Shown: positions 52,036 to 60,473 of the stretch, in pieces
Layout: every line of letters starts with the position of its first letter
Position numbering within the stretch: the first letter of the stretch is position 1
NCBI GenBank assembly: GCA_910584195.1
Contig: CAJTYV010000003.1
Coordinates: forward strand, 149,490-213,489
Origin: an uncultured Ruminococcus sp.
GTDB taxonomy: Bacteria; Bacillota; Clostridia; Oscillospirales; Ruminococcaceae
Length of the DNA stretch: 64,000 nt
Direction: 5' to 3'
The notes under the pieces: model-generated
The model's input: the letters and a program-made list of their open reading frames with translations, nothing else
Told to the model about the DNA's origin: nothing
Database searches by the model: none
Program-made: the position numbers and the translations under genes

Positions 52036-53373
52036 TCAATCCACTATTTTCTTATAATTTTCCTCTTCCTCTTTTTCCTTTGCGAGCTTTTTTGCTTTTT
52101 TGGCGGAAAATGATGCGGTCTTGCGGCTTTTTGCCATAAGCGCCACAGCAAATACCATAACTGCAAGAATAAGACCAACAGCAACTATCAAAAACGCCAA
52201 AGATTTAAGATCCTTGTCAACTGCGGATGAAGAAATCTTGTTTTCCTTTGCATACTTCGCTCCGGCAGATTTTGTAAACACGCTTAAAGCAAAACCGTCT
52301 TTAAGTACATATTCTCCCGAATCGTTAAGCTCAAAGCCGAAAGCGTTGTTTCCCACGGAAGTAACGCTTTTCGGGATAGCGGCTTTTTCAAGCGATGCGC
52401 AGTTCACGAAAGCTCCCTCTCCTATGGTTTCCGTGCCCTCGGGAATTATAACGCGTTCAAGCTTAGTGCAGTTATAGAACGCTCCGTCTCCTATCTCACG
52501 AAGCGTTGTAGGAAAATCAAGAGTTTCCAGTGATGCGCAGTTTTTAAAAGCAACGGGAGAAATGGTTGTCAGCCCCTCGGAAAAATCAATACTTTTCAGG
52601 CTGACGCAGTACCCGAATGCATCATCGCCGATATGAGACAAGGAAGACGGAAGAAAAATATTTTCAATACCGGCGCATACCGAAAACGCGCCTGCGTCAA
52701 TTGAAGTAACTCCGTCTGAGATATACACATCGCCGGTAAGTTTGACAGATGCCCTGCAAATATTGGTTTTTCCGCTGTTATAAAGTATACCGTCCTCAAA
52801 AACGTAGCTTTTACCGTCCCCTACGTCAAAACTCTCAATTGAGCTGCACTCTGCAAACGCCATAGGCTCGATAACGGAAAGTTCGCCCGAAAGTCCGACC
52901 TCCGCCAGCTTGGAACAATTATAAAAGGCGTATGAGCTTATCGTATTTACGGAATCCGGTATATCTATCGACTCAAGGTTTGTACAGCCCATAAATATTC
53001 CGTCGGACATGACTTTAAGGCGTGATGGAAGCTCTACTTCTTTCAGCGAGGTGCAGCCTGCAAATGCGCTGCTGCCTATTTCCGTAATAGTATCGGGAAT
53101 AGTAAGTTTTGAAATATATGTGCAGTTGGCAAAGGCTTTGTCGGCAATTGCCGTAACCGCATAACCGTTTCTAAGCTCGGGCAGTTCTTCAAAAACAGCT
53201 TCGGGATTGCAGCTGGTTATGGTGTACGAGCCGTTTACCAGTTCATAATAAAACGTTCCGTCCGAGAGCTGTTCTTCCGCTTGAAGTGAGCCTACGCCGT
53301 ATACGGCGGCAGGAACTGCGGAAAATAAACATAATGCCGCCGCTGCTGCGGAAATTATTTTTTTAAGATTCAT
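52036..53373 (-). CDS. Membrane-anchored BspA-type LRR protein
   Basis: Surface protein of 445 residues. Signal peptide (about 1-26), then about ten LRR_5 units of the form FANCTYISKLTIPDTITEIG and FKNCASLETLDFPTTL. A C-terminal helix (about 398-420, FLIVAVGLILAVMVFAVALMA) with a Lys/Glu-rich cytoplasmic tail anchors it in the membrane. It has no dockerin, unlike the LRR protein at 9.6 kb. Its start overlaps the upstream LRR gene by 11 bases, indicating coupled translation. Function unknown; adhesion or surface display is inferred. Confidence 0.85.
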   Translation of the reverse strand: MNLKKIISAAAAALCLFSAVPAAVYGVGSLQAEEQLSDGTFYYELVNGSYTITSCNPEAVFEELPELRNGYAVTAIADKAFANCTYISKLTIPDTITEIGSSAFAGCTSLKEVELPSRLKVMSDGIFMGCTNLESIDIPDSVNTISSYAFYNCSKLAEVGLSGELSVIEPMAFAECSSIESFDVGDGKSYVFEDGILYNSGKTNICRASVKLTGDVYISDGVTSIDAGAFSVCAGIENIFLPSSLSHIGDDAFGYCVSLKSIDFSEGLTTISPVAFKNCASLETLDFPTTLREIGDGAFYNCTKLERVIIPEGTETIGEGAFVNCASLEKAAIPKSVTSVGNNAFGFELNDSGEYVLKDGFALSVFTKSAGAKYAKENKISSSAVDKDLKSLAFLIVAVGLILAVMVFAVALMAKSRKTASFSAKKAKKLAKEKEEEENYKKIVD

Positions 53374-55483
53374 CGGAGTTTTCCTCCTTAATTTTTTTTG
53401 AACTTTCAGCTCTTTTTTCAGCAGCCTTCGCCTTACGTACGGCGGCAGCTTTTGCTTTCTTCTTTCTGCTTATGCCTTTTCCCGTAATAATTCCCGCGGC
53501 AGCCAGTATTACAGCGGCAACAGCTCCGAGTACAACATACATAAATGTTTTATCGACATTTTTACTGCCGACCGCAACTGTGTCCGTTACGGTTTTTATA
53601 CCGCATGCTTCGGCATACTGCATTGCCATAGAATCCTTTTCAACATACATTTTAAAGCCTTCCATAACGGAATATGGCATTACGACGCTTTCCCCCGACA
53701 TTGCATAGCTTGCCATATTATTCTGAATATCAGCCGCAAGCTCTTCATCGTAATTGTAGCCGAATGCGTAGTCTCCGATATATTCAACTTCTCCATACAC
53801 TCGTATACTCTTCATTTCCGTGCAGCCAAGAAACGCATTTTGTCCTACAGATTTAAGAGTTTTCGGGAGCTTTGCCTCGATAAGTGCAGGACAGCCCTCG
53901 AATGCGTAATCTCCGATAGTTTCAACAGCTGTCAGCTTTACCTTTTGAAGATGTTCGTTATAACAAAACGAAGAAGGCGCAAGCTCTTTAACGGTATCGG
54001 GAACTGTAAATTCCTTATTTTCGCAAGCCTGCGGATAAGCGATAAGACGCGATCTGTCTTTATTATACAATACTCCGTCTTTCGAAGAATATTCGCCGCT
54101 TCCGTCAGTAACGGTTATATATTTCAGAGAACTGCATCTTAAGAACGGCTCGTCCCCTTCAATAAGTGTACATCCGCCGGGAATGGTAATGCTTTCAACA
54201 TACTCTGAAAAAGCATCCTCCCCTATCTTTTTTACAGTTTCGGGAAGAACGATATTTGCCGCTCCGCAGCTCTGAAAAGCTCCATAATATACGGCGGTAA
54301 TAGAAACTCCGTCCATTTCGGCAGGTACATTAACGGTATCTTCTATCGAGGTACAGTTTGTTATGTAACCCTCTCCGTCAATAACCGCATACTCAAAGTC
54401 TCCGAAAGGCTTGGCATTCAGAGCTTCATAGGCAACCTGCTTTTCATAAAGCTCCCTGTTCATAAAATTAAAATCATTATAATAATCGTATTCGGAATCT
54501 GTGTCCTTAGCATAGCGTGATGCTGCCGAATCATTGGAACCTACTATCGTAAAGCCTTCTACAGCATTTTCGTTTTCATCGTAACCAAAAGCCGAATAAC
54601 CGATAGTCTGGACAGTATCGGGAATTACGATCCTTTTCATAGCGGTGTCCATAAAGGCGTTCTGACCGACTTGACGAAGCTGGGGAGGCAGAGTTACCTC
54701 CGCAAGGCTTTTGCAGTTCATAAACGCTGCAAGTCCGATAGATTCAGTTGCATCAGAAAAAATCACATCTGTGAGTACGTCGCAGCCTACAAAAGCCATA
54801 ATAGGGATTTCCGCAATGGAAGTTCCCCCCATATCAATGGAGATCAAGTTCGGATTAAAGCTGAAGCAATGGCGATTAAGGGTATTGACGCTGTCGGGAA
54901 TATTTATTTCTTTAAGAAGCGTATCCGAGAGCGCTGCCGTACCTATCTCCTCCACACCATCGGGAATCGTAAAAGATTCGCCCTTTTTAGACGACGGATA
55001 ATTAAGAATGCTTTTCATATCCTTTGAATAAAGCACACCATCAACAGCGGCGTAATGTTCGCTGTCCTCATCTACAATTATTTCTTCAAGAGTAAGACAT
55101 GGCGCAAAAGGATTATCCGCAGAAATATATACAATATTGGAATGAATAGTAATTTTCTTTGATTTGCAGTCCAAAAAAGCATTTGTATCTATTTCCGTAA
55201 CGGGAACTCCGTCAAAGCTCTCGGGAACGTCAATTTCCGCATCTGTTGAAGAACAGGCGGTTATGTGAGCATTTCCGTCCTCGTCGATAATATATTTAAA
55301 GTCCCCCGAAGTCAATTCCTCGGTTTCATCGGTCTCTGTGCCGGTTTCGTCATCGGAAGTCTCGTTCGTATCGGAAACGGCTGAGCTTTCACCCTCTGCG
55401 AAAACGGTTGCAGACGGAAAGGCAGCCGACAGCGAAATAAGCATACACAAAGCCAAAGCGGCTGTTTTATTATAATATTTCAT
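53363..55483 (-). CDS. Membrane-anchored BspA-type LRR protein, long
   Basis: Surface protein of 706 residues. Signal peptide (about 1-29) and an acidic Glu/Thr/Asp linker (about 32-60). Two LRR_5 blocks (about 62-310 and 355-590) are separated by a spacer with SRYAKDTDSEYDYYNDFNFM. Each block starts with a DFKYIIDEDGNAHITACSS or DFEYAVIDGEGYITNCTS repeat head, showing internal duplication. A C-terminal helix (about 645-668) and a Lys/Ala-rich tail follow. It is co-transcribed with the shorter LRR gene downstream. Confidence 0.85.
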   Translation of the reverse strand: MKYYNKTAALALCMLISLSAAFPSATVFAEGESSAVSDTNETSDDETGTETDETEELTSGDFKYIIDEDGNAHITACSSTDAEIDVPESFDGVPVTEIDTNAFLDCKSKKITIHSNIVYISADNPFAPCLTLEEIIVDEDSEHYAAVDGVLYSKDMKSILNYPSSKKGESFTIPDGVEEIGTAALSDTLLKEINIPDSVNTLNRHCFSFNPNLISIDMGGTSIAEIPIMAFVGCDVLTDVIFSDATESIGLAAFMNCKSLAEVTLPPQLRQVGQNAFMDTAMKRIVIPDTVQTIGYSAFGYDENENAVEGFTIVGSNDSAASRYAKDTDSEYDYYNDFNFMNRELYEKQVAYEALNAKPFGDFEYAVIDGEGYITNCTSIEDTVNVPAEMDGVSITAVYYGAFQSCGAANIVLPETVKKIGEDAFSEYVESITIPGGCTLIEGDEPFLRCSSLKYITVTDGSGEYSSKDGVLYNKDRSRLIAYPQACENKEFTVPDTVKELAPSSFCYNEHLQKVKLTAVETIGDYAFEGCPALIEAKLPKTLKSVGQNAFLGCTEMKSIRVYGEVEYIGDYAFGYNYDEELAADIQNNMASYAMSGESVVMPYSVMEGFKMYVEKDSMAMQYAEACGIKTVTDTVAVGSKNVDKTFMYVVLGAVAAVILAAAGIITGKGISRKKKAKAAAVRKAKAAEKRAESSKKIKEENSDES

Positions 55484-55647
55484 GTTTTTATCCTCGATTC
55501 GAGTTTTGTTTTCTACTATTATACCATAATTCTATGCCGATTGCAATAAATTTCACTAAGTTTTCATAGGAAACTCATCAAAGCTTTGTTTTCAGCATGA
55601 AGGTAATTTATGCCAATAAGCGAGTTATGTGAATTTTCAGAAATGAG

Positions 55648-55676
55648 TGGACATTAGCCATACTTTGTGATATAAT
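55648..55676 (+). promoter_or_regulatory. Promoter of recG
   Basis: TGGACA (55648-55653) and TATAAT (55671-55676) with a 17-base spacer. Confidence 0.65.
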
Positions 55677-55684
55677 AAAAATAA

Positions 55685-55800
55685 GAACATGTTTGAACCT
55701 GTCTTAATAAGATTTGCGCGTGGATTTTGAGCAAATTTTGTCGAGGACAAGGCAAAATTCCACAGGCGCTAAAAGACCGCAGCGGACAGAACTTTCAGAA
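55685..55800. repeat. Interspersed hairpin repeat, family 1, decayed copy D
   Basis: Shares GATTTTGAGCAAATTTTGTCGAGGACAAGG-type sequence (split here as GTGGATTTTGAGC and GTCGAGGACAAGGC) and TCCACAGGC with copy B, but lacks the CATAC..GTATG hairpin and the right half. It ends just before the recG ribosome binding site. Confidence 0.5.
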
Positions 55801-55817
55801 ACCGGGAGGTGAATCAT

Positions 55818-57854
55818 ATGGCTGCCGATCTGTTTTCTGATATTGAATATTTAAAAGGCGTAGGAAAAGCTAAAGGTGAAAAATACCGCAAACTGGGGAT
55901 AACTACTCCATATGAACTTCTGTATCATATTCCGAGGGATTACCTCGATTTCCGCACTTACGTACCTATTTCACAGGCGGAAATTGAAGCTCACAACGTT
56001 CTTAAGCTTACCATAACTCACAAGCTTCCGCCGAAAAGAATAAAAAACGGACTTGTTGTATGCCATGCTGCCGCTACTGACGGTATTGACGATATTCTTG
56101 TGGTGATATATAATAACGTCTACAGCTTTCATGCCTTGAAAGAGTTTCAGACCTACTATATGTACGGAAAAGTCACCGGAGGATTTACACGGCGTGAGAT
56201 CTCATCGCCGATATATATTTCCGCCGATTCACCGGAGCTTATTCAGCCGCTTTATAAGCTTACCCAAGGACTGGCGGTCAACGCTGTCCGCACGAATATG
56301 AAGCAGGCTCTTGAGATCCTGCAAAATGCTCCTTTTGAAACGTTTCCCGAACATATCAGAAAAAAGTACGATCTTCCCGATCTTGTATGGTCGCTGAAAA
56401 ACATACACTTTCCCGAAAGTATTAAATCTGCCGAATATGCGCGCAGACGAATAGCCTTTGAGGAACTTCTGAAACTCCAGCTCGGAATGCTCATGCTTAA
56501 GATCCGAAGAAAAAAATCCTCCGCTTTTATTATGAACAGCTCGCTGTCTATGGCTGACTTTTACTCGGCGCTCCCCTTTCAGCTTACCGATGGACAGTCA
56601 AACGCCGTAAATGAAATTATTACAGACCTTTGCAGCGGTTCTTCAATGAATCGTCTATTGCAGGGCGATGTCGGAAGCGGCAAGACAGCCGTTGCCGCCG
56701 CCGCATGCTGTTTTGCCGCAAAAAACGGTTTTCAGTCGGCGATAATGGCGCCGACTGAAATTCTTGCCGTTCAGCATTTCAAGACCTTTCAATCATTTCT
56801 CGCCCCCCTTGGTATAAAAGTCGCTTTGCTTACCGGGTCGATGACGCAGAAACAGAAAAGCGAAATACGCAGACAGCTTATTTCAGGAGAAATAAACGTC
56901 ATTGCAGGTACTCACGCTATTATTCAGAAAGACGTTGAATACAAGGCGCTTGGGCTTGTTATCACAGACGAACAGCATCGTTTCGGCGTATCGCAAAGGG
57001 CGGCCCTTGCGGAAAAGGGCAATTCGCCTCATCGTCTGATAATGTCCGCTACGCCTATTCCCCGAACTCTGGCTCTTAATATTTTCGGAGATCTCGAAGT
57101 AACGAGCATACGACAGCTTCCAAAAGGCAGAAGTCCCGTAAAAACTTATGCTGTTACCGGAAAAAAACGCGAGGGTGCGTTCGGATTCCTCCGCGCAAGA
57201 CTGGACGAAGGCAGGCAGGCTTATATTGTTTGCCCTATGATAGAAGATTCCGAAAGCGAGCTTTTCGCCGTTAAATCCTATGCGGAAAACGCCGCCTCAA
57301 CCACGCTCAAAGGCTATTCCACAGCTCTGCTGCACGGCAAAATGAAGCCCGCCGAAAAAGAAGCTGTAATGGAAAAATTCAGTCAAGGCGAAATACAGGC
57401 TCTTATATGCACGACAGTTGTTGAGGTAGGTGTAGACGTGCCGAACGCGGCTGTTATGATAATAGAAAATGCAGAGCGGTTCGGACTTTCTCAGCTTCAC
57501 CAACTTCGCGGACGCGTTGGCAGGGGGCAGTTCGAAAGCGCTTGCATTCTTATAACCGACAATAAAAACGAGGACTGCATTCGCCGTATGAAAATAATCT
57601 CCTCTACCACGGACGGTTTTAAAATAGCTCAGGAGGATTTGGAAATGCGCGGTCCCGGAGATTTTTTCGGCAGCGCACAGCATGGTCTGCCGCCTTTGAA
57701 GATCTCGTCGGCTTCGGATATTACATCTCTTTCCGAGGACGTACGGCGATGCGCCGAAGAACTTCTCCGCATTGATCCAACGCTTGACCGCCCCGAACAC
57801 AGAGCAATAAAAATAGATACTCTCAAACTCTTTAATAAAGACGTTGTAGGATAG
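55818..57854 (+). CDS. recG: ATP-dependent DNA helicase RecG
   Basis: Reverses stalled replication forks and acts on branched DNA. N-terminal wedge domain with LKGVGKAKGEKYRKLGI and LLYHIPRDYLDFR. Walker A LLQGDVGSGKTAVAAAA, motif Ia MAPTEILAVQHF, Walker B VITDEQHRFGVSQR (DEQH), motif III MSATPIPRTL, and motifs V/VI VVEVGVDVPNAAVMIIENAERFGLSQLHQLRGRVGRG. Length 678 is normal. The start at 55818 has GGGAGG eight bases upstream; a GTG three codons earlier overlaps that site. Confidence 0.97.
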   Translation: MAADLFSDIEYLKGVGKAKGEKYRKLGITTPYELLYHIPRDYLDFRTYVPISQAEIEAHNVLKLTITHKLPPKRIKNGLVVCHAAATDGIDDILVVIYNNVYSFHALKEFQTYYMYGKVTGGFTRREISSPIYISADSPELIQPLYKLTQGLAVNAVRTNMKQALEILQNAPFETFPEHIRKKYDLPDLVWSLKNIHFPESIKSAEYARRRIAFEELLKLQLGMLMLKIRRKKSSAFIMNSSLSMADFYSALPFQLTDGQSNAVNEIITDLCSGSSMNRLLQGDVGSGKTAVAAAACCFAAKNGFQSAIMAPTEILAVQHFKTFQSFLAPLGIKVALLTGSMTQKQKSEIRRQLISGEINVIAGTHAIIQKDVEYKALGLVITDEQHRFGVSQRAALAEKGNSPHRLIMSATPIPRTLALNIFGDLEVTSIRQLPKGRSPVKTYAVTGKKREGAFGFLRARLDEGRQAYIVCPMIEDSESELFAVKSYAENAASTTLKGYSTALLHGKMKPAEKEAVMEKFSQGEIQALICTTVVEVGVDVPNAAVMIIENAERFGLSQLHQLRGRVGRGQFESACILITDNKNEDCIRRMKIISSTTDGFKIAQEDLEMRGPGDFFGSAQHGLPPLKISSASDITSLSEDVRRCAEELLRIDPTLDRPEHRAIKIDTLKLFNKDVVG

Positions 57855-57930
57855 CAGCGTGTCGCTGCATCCAACTCACGTAACCGCTCACAAGTTCGCT
57901 AAATTTTCGAAACTTAAATTATTCTCCGCG
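57855..57930. repeat. Short interspersed repeat, family 3, copy 2
   Basis: CAGCGTGTCGCTGCATCC..TTATTCTCCGCG, inverted relative to the copy at 26.75 kb and matching it along its whole length. A second partial copy of its first half (AGCAGCGTGTCAGCGCAGCC) follows at 57962. Confidence 0.7.
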
Positions 57931-58023
57931 TATGTTACATTTTTTTACACAATATGATATGAGCAGCGTGTCAGCGCAGCCAAATTTACAAAAAATATTT
58001 ATCAAAAATTATTTCTGCGCCTG

Positions 58024-58052
58024 TTGCATTTTTTTAGCTAATATGATATAAT
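58024..58052 (+). promoter_or_regulatory. Promoter of asp23
   Basis: TTGCAT (58024-58029) and TATAAT (58047-58052), 17-base spacer. A similar but decayed sequence (TGTTACATTTTTTTACACAA) lies about 85 bases upstream, suggesting a local duplication. Confidence 0.65.
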
Positions 58053-58107
58053 ATTAGTATCTATCTTAATGACAAAATGAAAAATTATTCTTCAAGGGGT
58101 GAATTGA

Positions 58108-58464
58108 ATGGTCAGCATTGAAAATCACATCGGGCAGATCTCCGTTTCCGAGGGATATATCACCGAGCTTGTACGCCATGCGGTGTGCAGTTGTTTCGGA
58201 GTTGCGGACGTATGCAGCGTAAGTACGTTTCGTTCCGCCGTTTCCGCTATGACAAAAGGAAAACTTTTCAAACGCAAGGGTGTTGTCGTCCGAACCGACA
58301 AGGACGGCGGATTTTCTATAGACCTCCACATAAAAGTCACTTACGGCACAAATATAGCCGCCGCCGTCAGCAGTATAACCCATAAAGTGACTTTCACCGT
58401 AGAAGAAGCTACGGATATGCAGGTAAACGCTGTCAACGTCTATGTTGACGAAATGTCTAATTAA
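58108..58464 (+). CDS. Asp23/Gls24 family envelope stress protein
   Basis: Small protein of 118 residues. ISEGYITELVRHAVCSCFGVADVC matches the family pattern (ISxxvixxia..a...v.GV). IDLHIKVTYGTNIAAAVSSITHKVTFTVEEATDMQVNAVNVYVDEM is the conserved C-terminal half. Asp23 proteins are membrane-associated and linked to cell-envelope homeostasis. It lies 25 bases upstream of ddl, and is normally next to a DAK2 kinase gene, which is elsewhere in this window. Confidence 0.9.
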   Translation: MVSIENHIGQISVSEGYITELVRHAVCSCFGVADVCSVSTFRSAVSAMTKGKLFKRKGVVVRTDKDGGFSIDLHIKVTYGTNIAAAVSSITHKVTFTVEEATDMQVNAVNVYVDEMSN

Positions 58465-58489
58465 TCAATAATAAGGAGATAGTCGCATT

Positions 58490-59686
58490 ATGAAGATCAA
58501 TCTTGCCGTCCTTTTCGGGGGACGAAGCGTAGAACACGAAGTATCAATAATTTCGGCAGTTCAGGCTATGGCGAGCATGAATAAGGATAAATATAATATT
58601 ATTCCGGTCTATATGACAAAAAAGAGCGAGTTTTATACAGGTGAAAAACTCACAGATATTAACAGTTATAAGGATATTCCAGCTCTTTTGAACGAGTGTA
58701 CCGAGTGCGTATTCGTACGCAGCGAGGGCAAAGTACAGCTTATCCGAAGAAAAATGAAAAAATTCGGAACAAATCTTATTTCGGATATTGACATTGCATT
58801 TCCCATCGTCCACGGAACAAACGTGGAAGACGGCGCATTACAGGGCTATTTGCAAACGCTCGACCTGCCTTATGTTGGCTGCGATGTACTTGCTTCCGCC
58901 GTTGGCATGGATAAATATGTCATGAAAATACTTCTGAAAGAAGCCGGTTTTCCTGTGCTGGACTGCTGCCGCTTCGCCGCATACGATCTTGACAGGGCGG
59001 AGGAGTGCGCTGACGAGGTGGAAAAGAAATTCGGCTATCCCGTTATTGTAAAGCCTATCAACCTCGGTTCAAGCGTTGGAATCTCAAAGGCTAAGGACAG
59101 GAGCGGTCTTATAAAATCTATGGAGGACGCTTTTGCCTTTTCGGACAGAATTCTCGTTGAACCTGCCGTAGTTAAGCTAAAGGAAATAAACTGCTCTGTT
59201 GTGGGAGACAGCGAATCTGCCGAAGCCTCGGTCTGCGAAGAACCCGTACAGGCAAGCGATGAGGATATTCTCAGTTTTGAACAGAAGTATGTTGGAGGCG
59301 GAAAATCAGGCGGCAGTAAGGGAATGGCTTCTCTTAAAAGAAAAATACCTGCCGATATAAGCGCCGAGCAGGAAAATACCATTCGTACTCTTGCTGTAGA
59401 CGCATTCCGATGCCTCGGCTGCTGCGGAGTAACAAGAATAGATTTTATGATAGATATGGAAACCGATAAGATCTACATAAACGAGGTAAATACTATTCCC
59501 GGCTCTCTTGCTTTCTATCTCTGGGAGCCTAAGGGAATTAAGTATACAGAGCTTCTCGAGCGCATGATACAGCTCGCTTTAAAACGTCACCGCCGGTCAG
59601 AAAAAATTAATTATACTTTCGACAGCAATATACTCTCTATGGGCGGCAGCTTCGGCTCAAAAGGGGCAAAAGGCTCTAAAATGTAA
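58490..59686 (+). CDS. ddl: D-alanine--D-alanine ligase
   Basis: ATP-grasp enzyme making the D-Ala-D-Ala dipeptide for peptidoglycan. N-terminal LAVLFGGRSVEHEVSIISA with the catalytic Glu, FPIVHGTNVEDGALQGYLQTLDLPYVG, then VIVKPINLGSSVGISKA (ATP binding) and CCGVTRIDFMIDMETDKIYINEVNTIPGSLAFYLW with metal ligands Asp, Glu and Asn. At 398 residues it is longer than most Ddl (300-370). The extra length is around 245-290 (omega-loop region rich in Gly/Ser: QKYVGGGKSGGSKGMAS) and in a Gly-rich tail. AAGGAG precedes the ATG. Confidence 0.93.
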   Translation: MKINLAVLFGGRSVEHEVSIISAVQAMASMNKDKYNIIPVYMTKKSEFYTGEKLTDINSYKDIPALLNECTECVFVRSEGKVQLIRRKMKKFGTNLISDIDIAFPIVHGTNVEDGALQGYLQTLDLPYVGCDVLASAVGMDKYVMKILLKEAGFPVLDCCRFAAYDLDRAEECADEVEKKFGYPVIVKPINLGSSVGISKAKDRSGLIKSMEDAFAFSDRILVEPAVVKLKEINCSVVGDSESAEASVCEEPVQASDEDILSFEQKYVGGGKSGGSKGMASLKRKIPADISAEQENTIRTLAVDAFRCLGCCGVTRIDFMIDMETDKIYINEVNTIPGSLAFYLWEPKGIKYTELLERMIQLALKRHRRSEKINYTFDSNILSMGGSFGSKGAKGSKM

Positions 59687-59837
59687 GCGGTTCAGGCATA
59701 TCAACAGATCAATTTTATTTGAATCTTTTTGCTATATGCAGTGACACGGTACGCCGTGTCGCTGCAATAAATTAAATTATCTCACTATGACCAACGAACA
59801 GCATTCCGAATTTTACACTAAAGGTAAGGTGATAAAA

Positions 59838-60410
59838 ATGACAGAAAAAGAAAAACAACAGGCCGGAGAGCTATACAACGGCGGAGATAAAGAACTTACA
59901 GCGGAAAGAACAGCCGCTAAAAAGCTCTGCGCCGAATATAACTCCGCTACATATAACGACTATCAGAAAAAAGAACGCATTCTCGACAGACTTCTTGCTC
60001 TTAGAGGCGAAAATACGTGGATAGAATCCAACTTTTTTTGCGATTACGGCTACAACATCGTTATAGGTGACAATTTCTACGCAAACCATAATTGCGTTAT
60101 TCTTGACTGCGCTGACGTAGTCTTCGGAGATAACGTGTTTATTGGTCCAAACTGCGGCTTTTACACGGCAGGACACCCCATTGACGCAGAACAGAGAAAC
60201 AGCGGACTTGAATATGCCAAACCAATTAAGATCGGCAGCGATGTATGGATAGGCGGAAATGTCTGCGTAATGCCCGGAGTAACTATCGGAGACAACGTAG
60301 TTATCGGCGGCGGTTCTGTAGTGGTAAGCGATATTCCATCAGGAACGGTGGCTGTCGGCAACCCATGCAAAGTGATAAGAAAAATCACCGATGCTGACAA
60401 AATCAAATAA
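59838..60410 (+). CDS. Sugar O-acetyltransferase (maltose/galactoside acetyltransferase type)
   Basis: Trimeric left-handed beta-helix acetyltransferase of about 190 residues. The N-terminal Mac domain has ELYNGGDKELTAERTAAKKL, then hexapeptide repeats such as VVFGDNVFIGPNCGFYTAGHP (catalytic His in the GHP motif), IGSDVWIGGNVCVMPGVTIG and IGGGSVVVSDIPSGTVAVGNPCKVIR. It would transfer acetyl from acetyl-CoA to a sugar hydroxyl. The start at 59838 has AAGGTGA upstream; the frame opens 17 codons earlier. Confidence 0.9.
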   Translation: MTEKEKQQAGELYNGGDKELTAERTAAKKLCAEYNSATYNDYQKKERILDRLLALRGENTWIESNFFCDYGYNIVIGDNFYANHNCVILDCADVVFGDNVFIGPNCGFYTAGHPIDAEQRNSGLEYAKPIKIGSDVWIGGNVCVMPGVTIGDNVVIGGGSVVVSDIPSGTVAVGNPCKVIRKITDADKIK

Positions 60411-60473
60411 TTTGCTTATAATGTCAAAGGCGACATTTATAAATACAATTAATCAAAAGGACGGTAGAGAAAA

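Larger units (their letters stand above)
55484..55817. other. Intergenic region between the divergent LRR pair and recG
   Basis: About 330 bases holding a plus-strand promoter (55648-55676) and a decayed family-1 repeat (55685-55800) in the recG leader. No coding frame is convincing. Confidence 0.6.
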
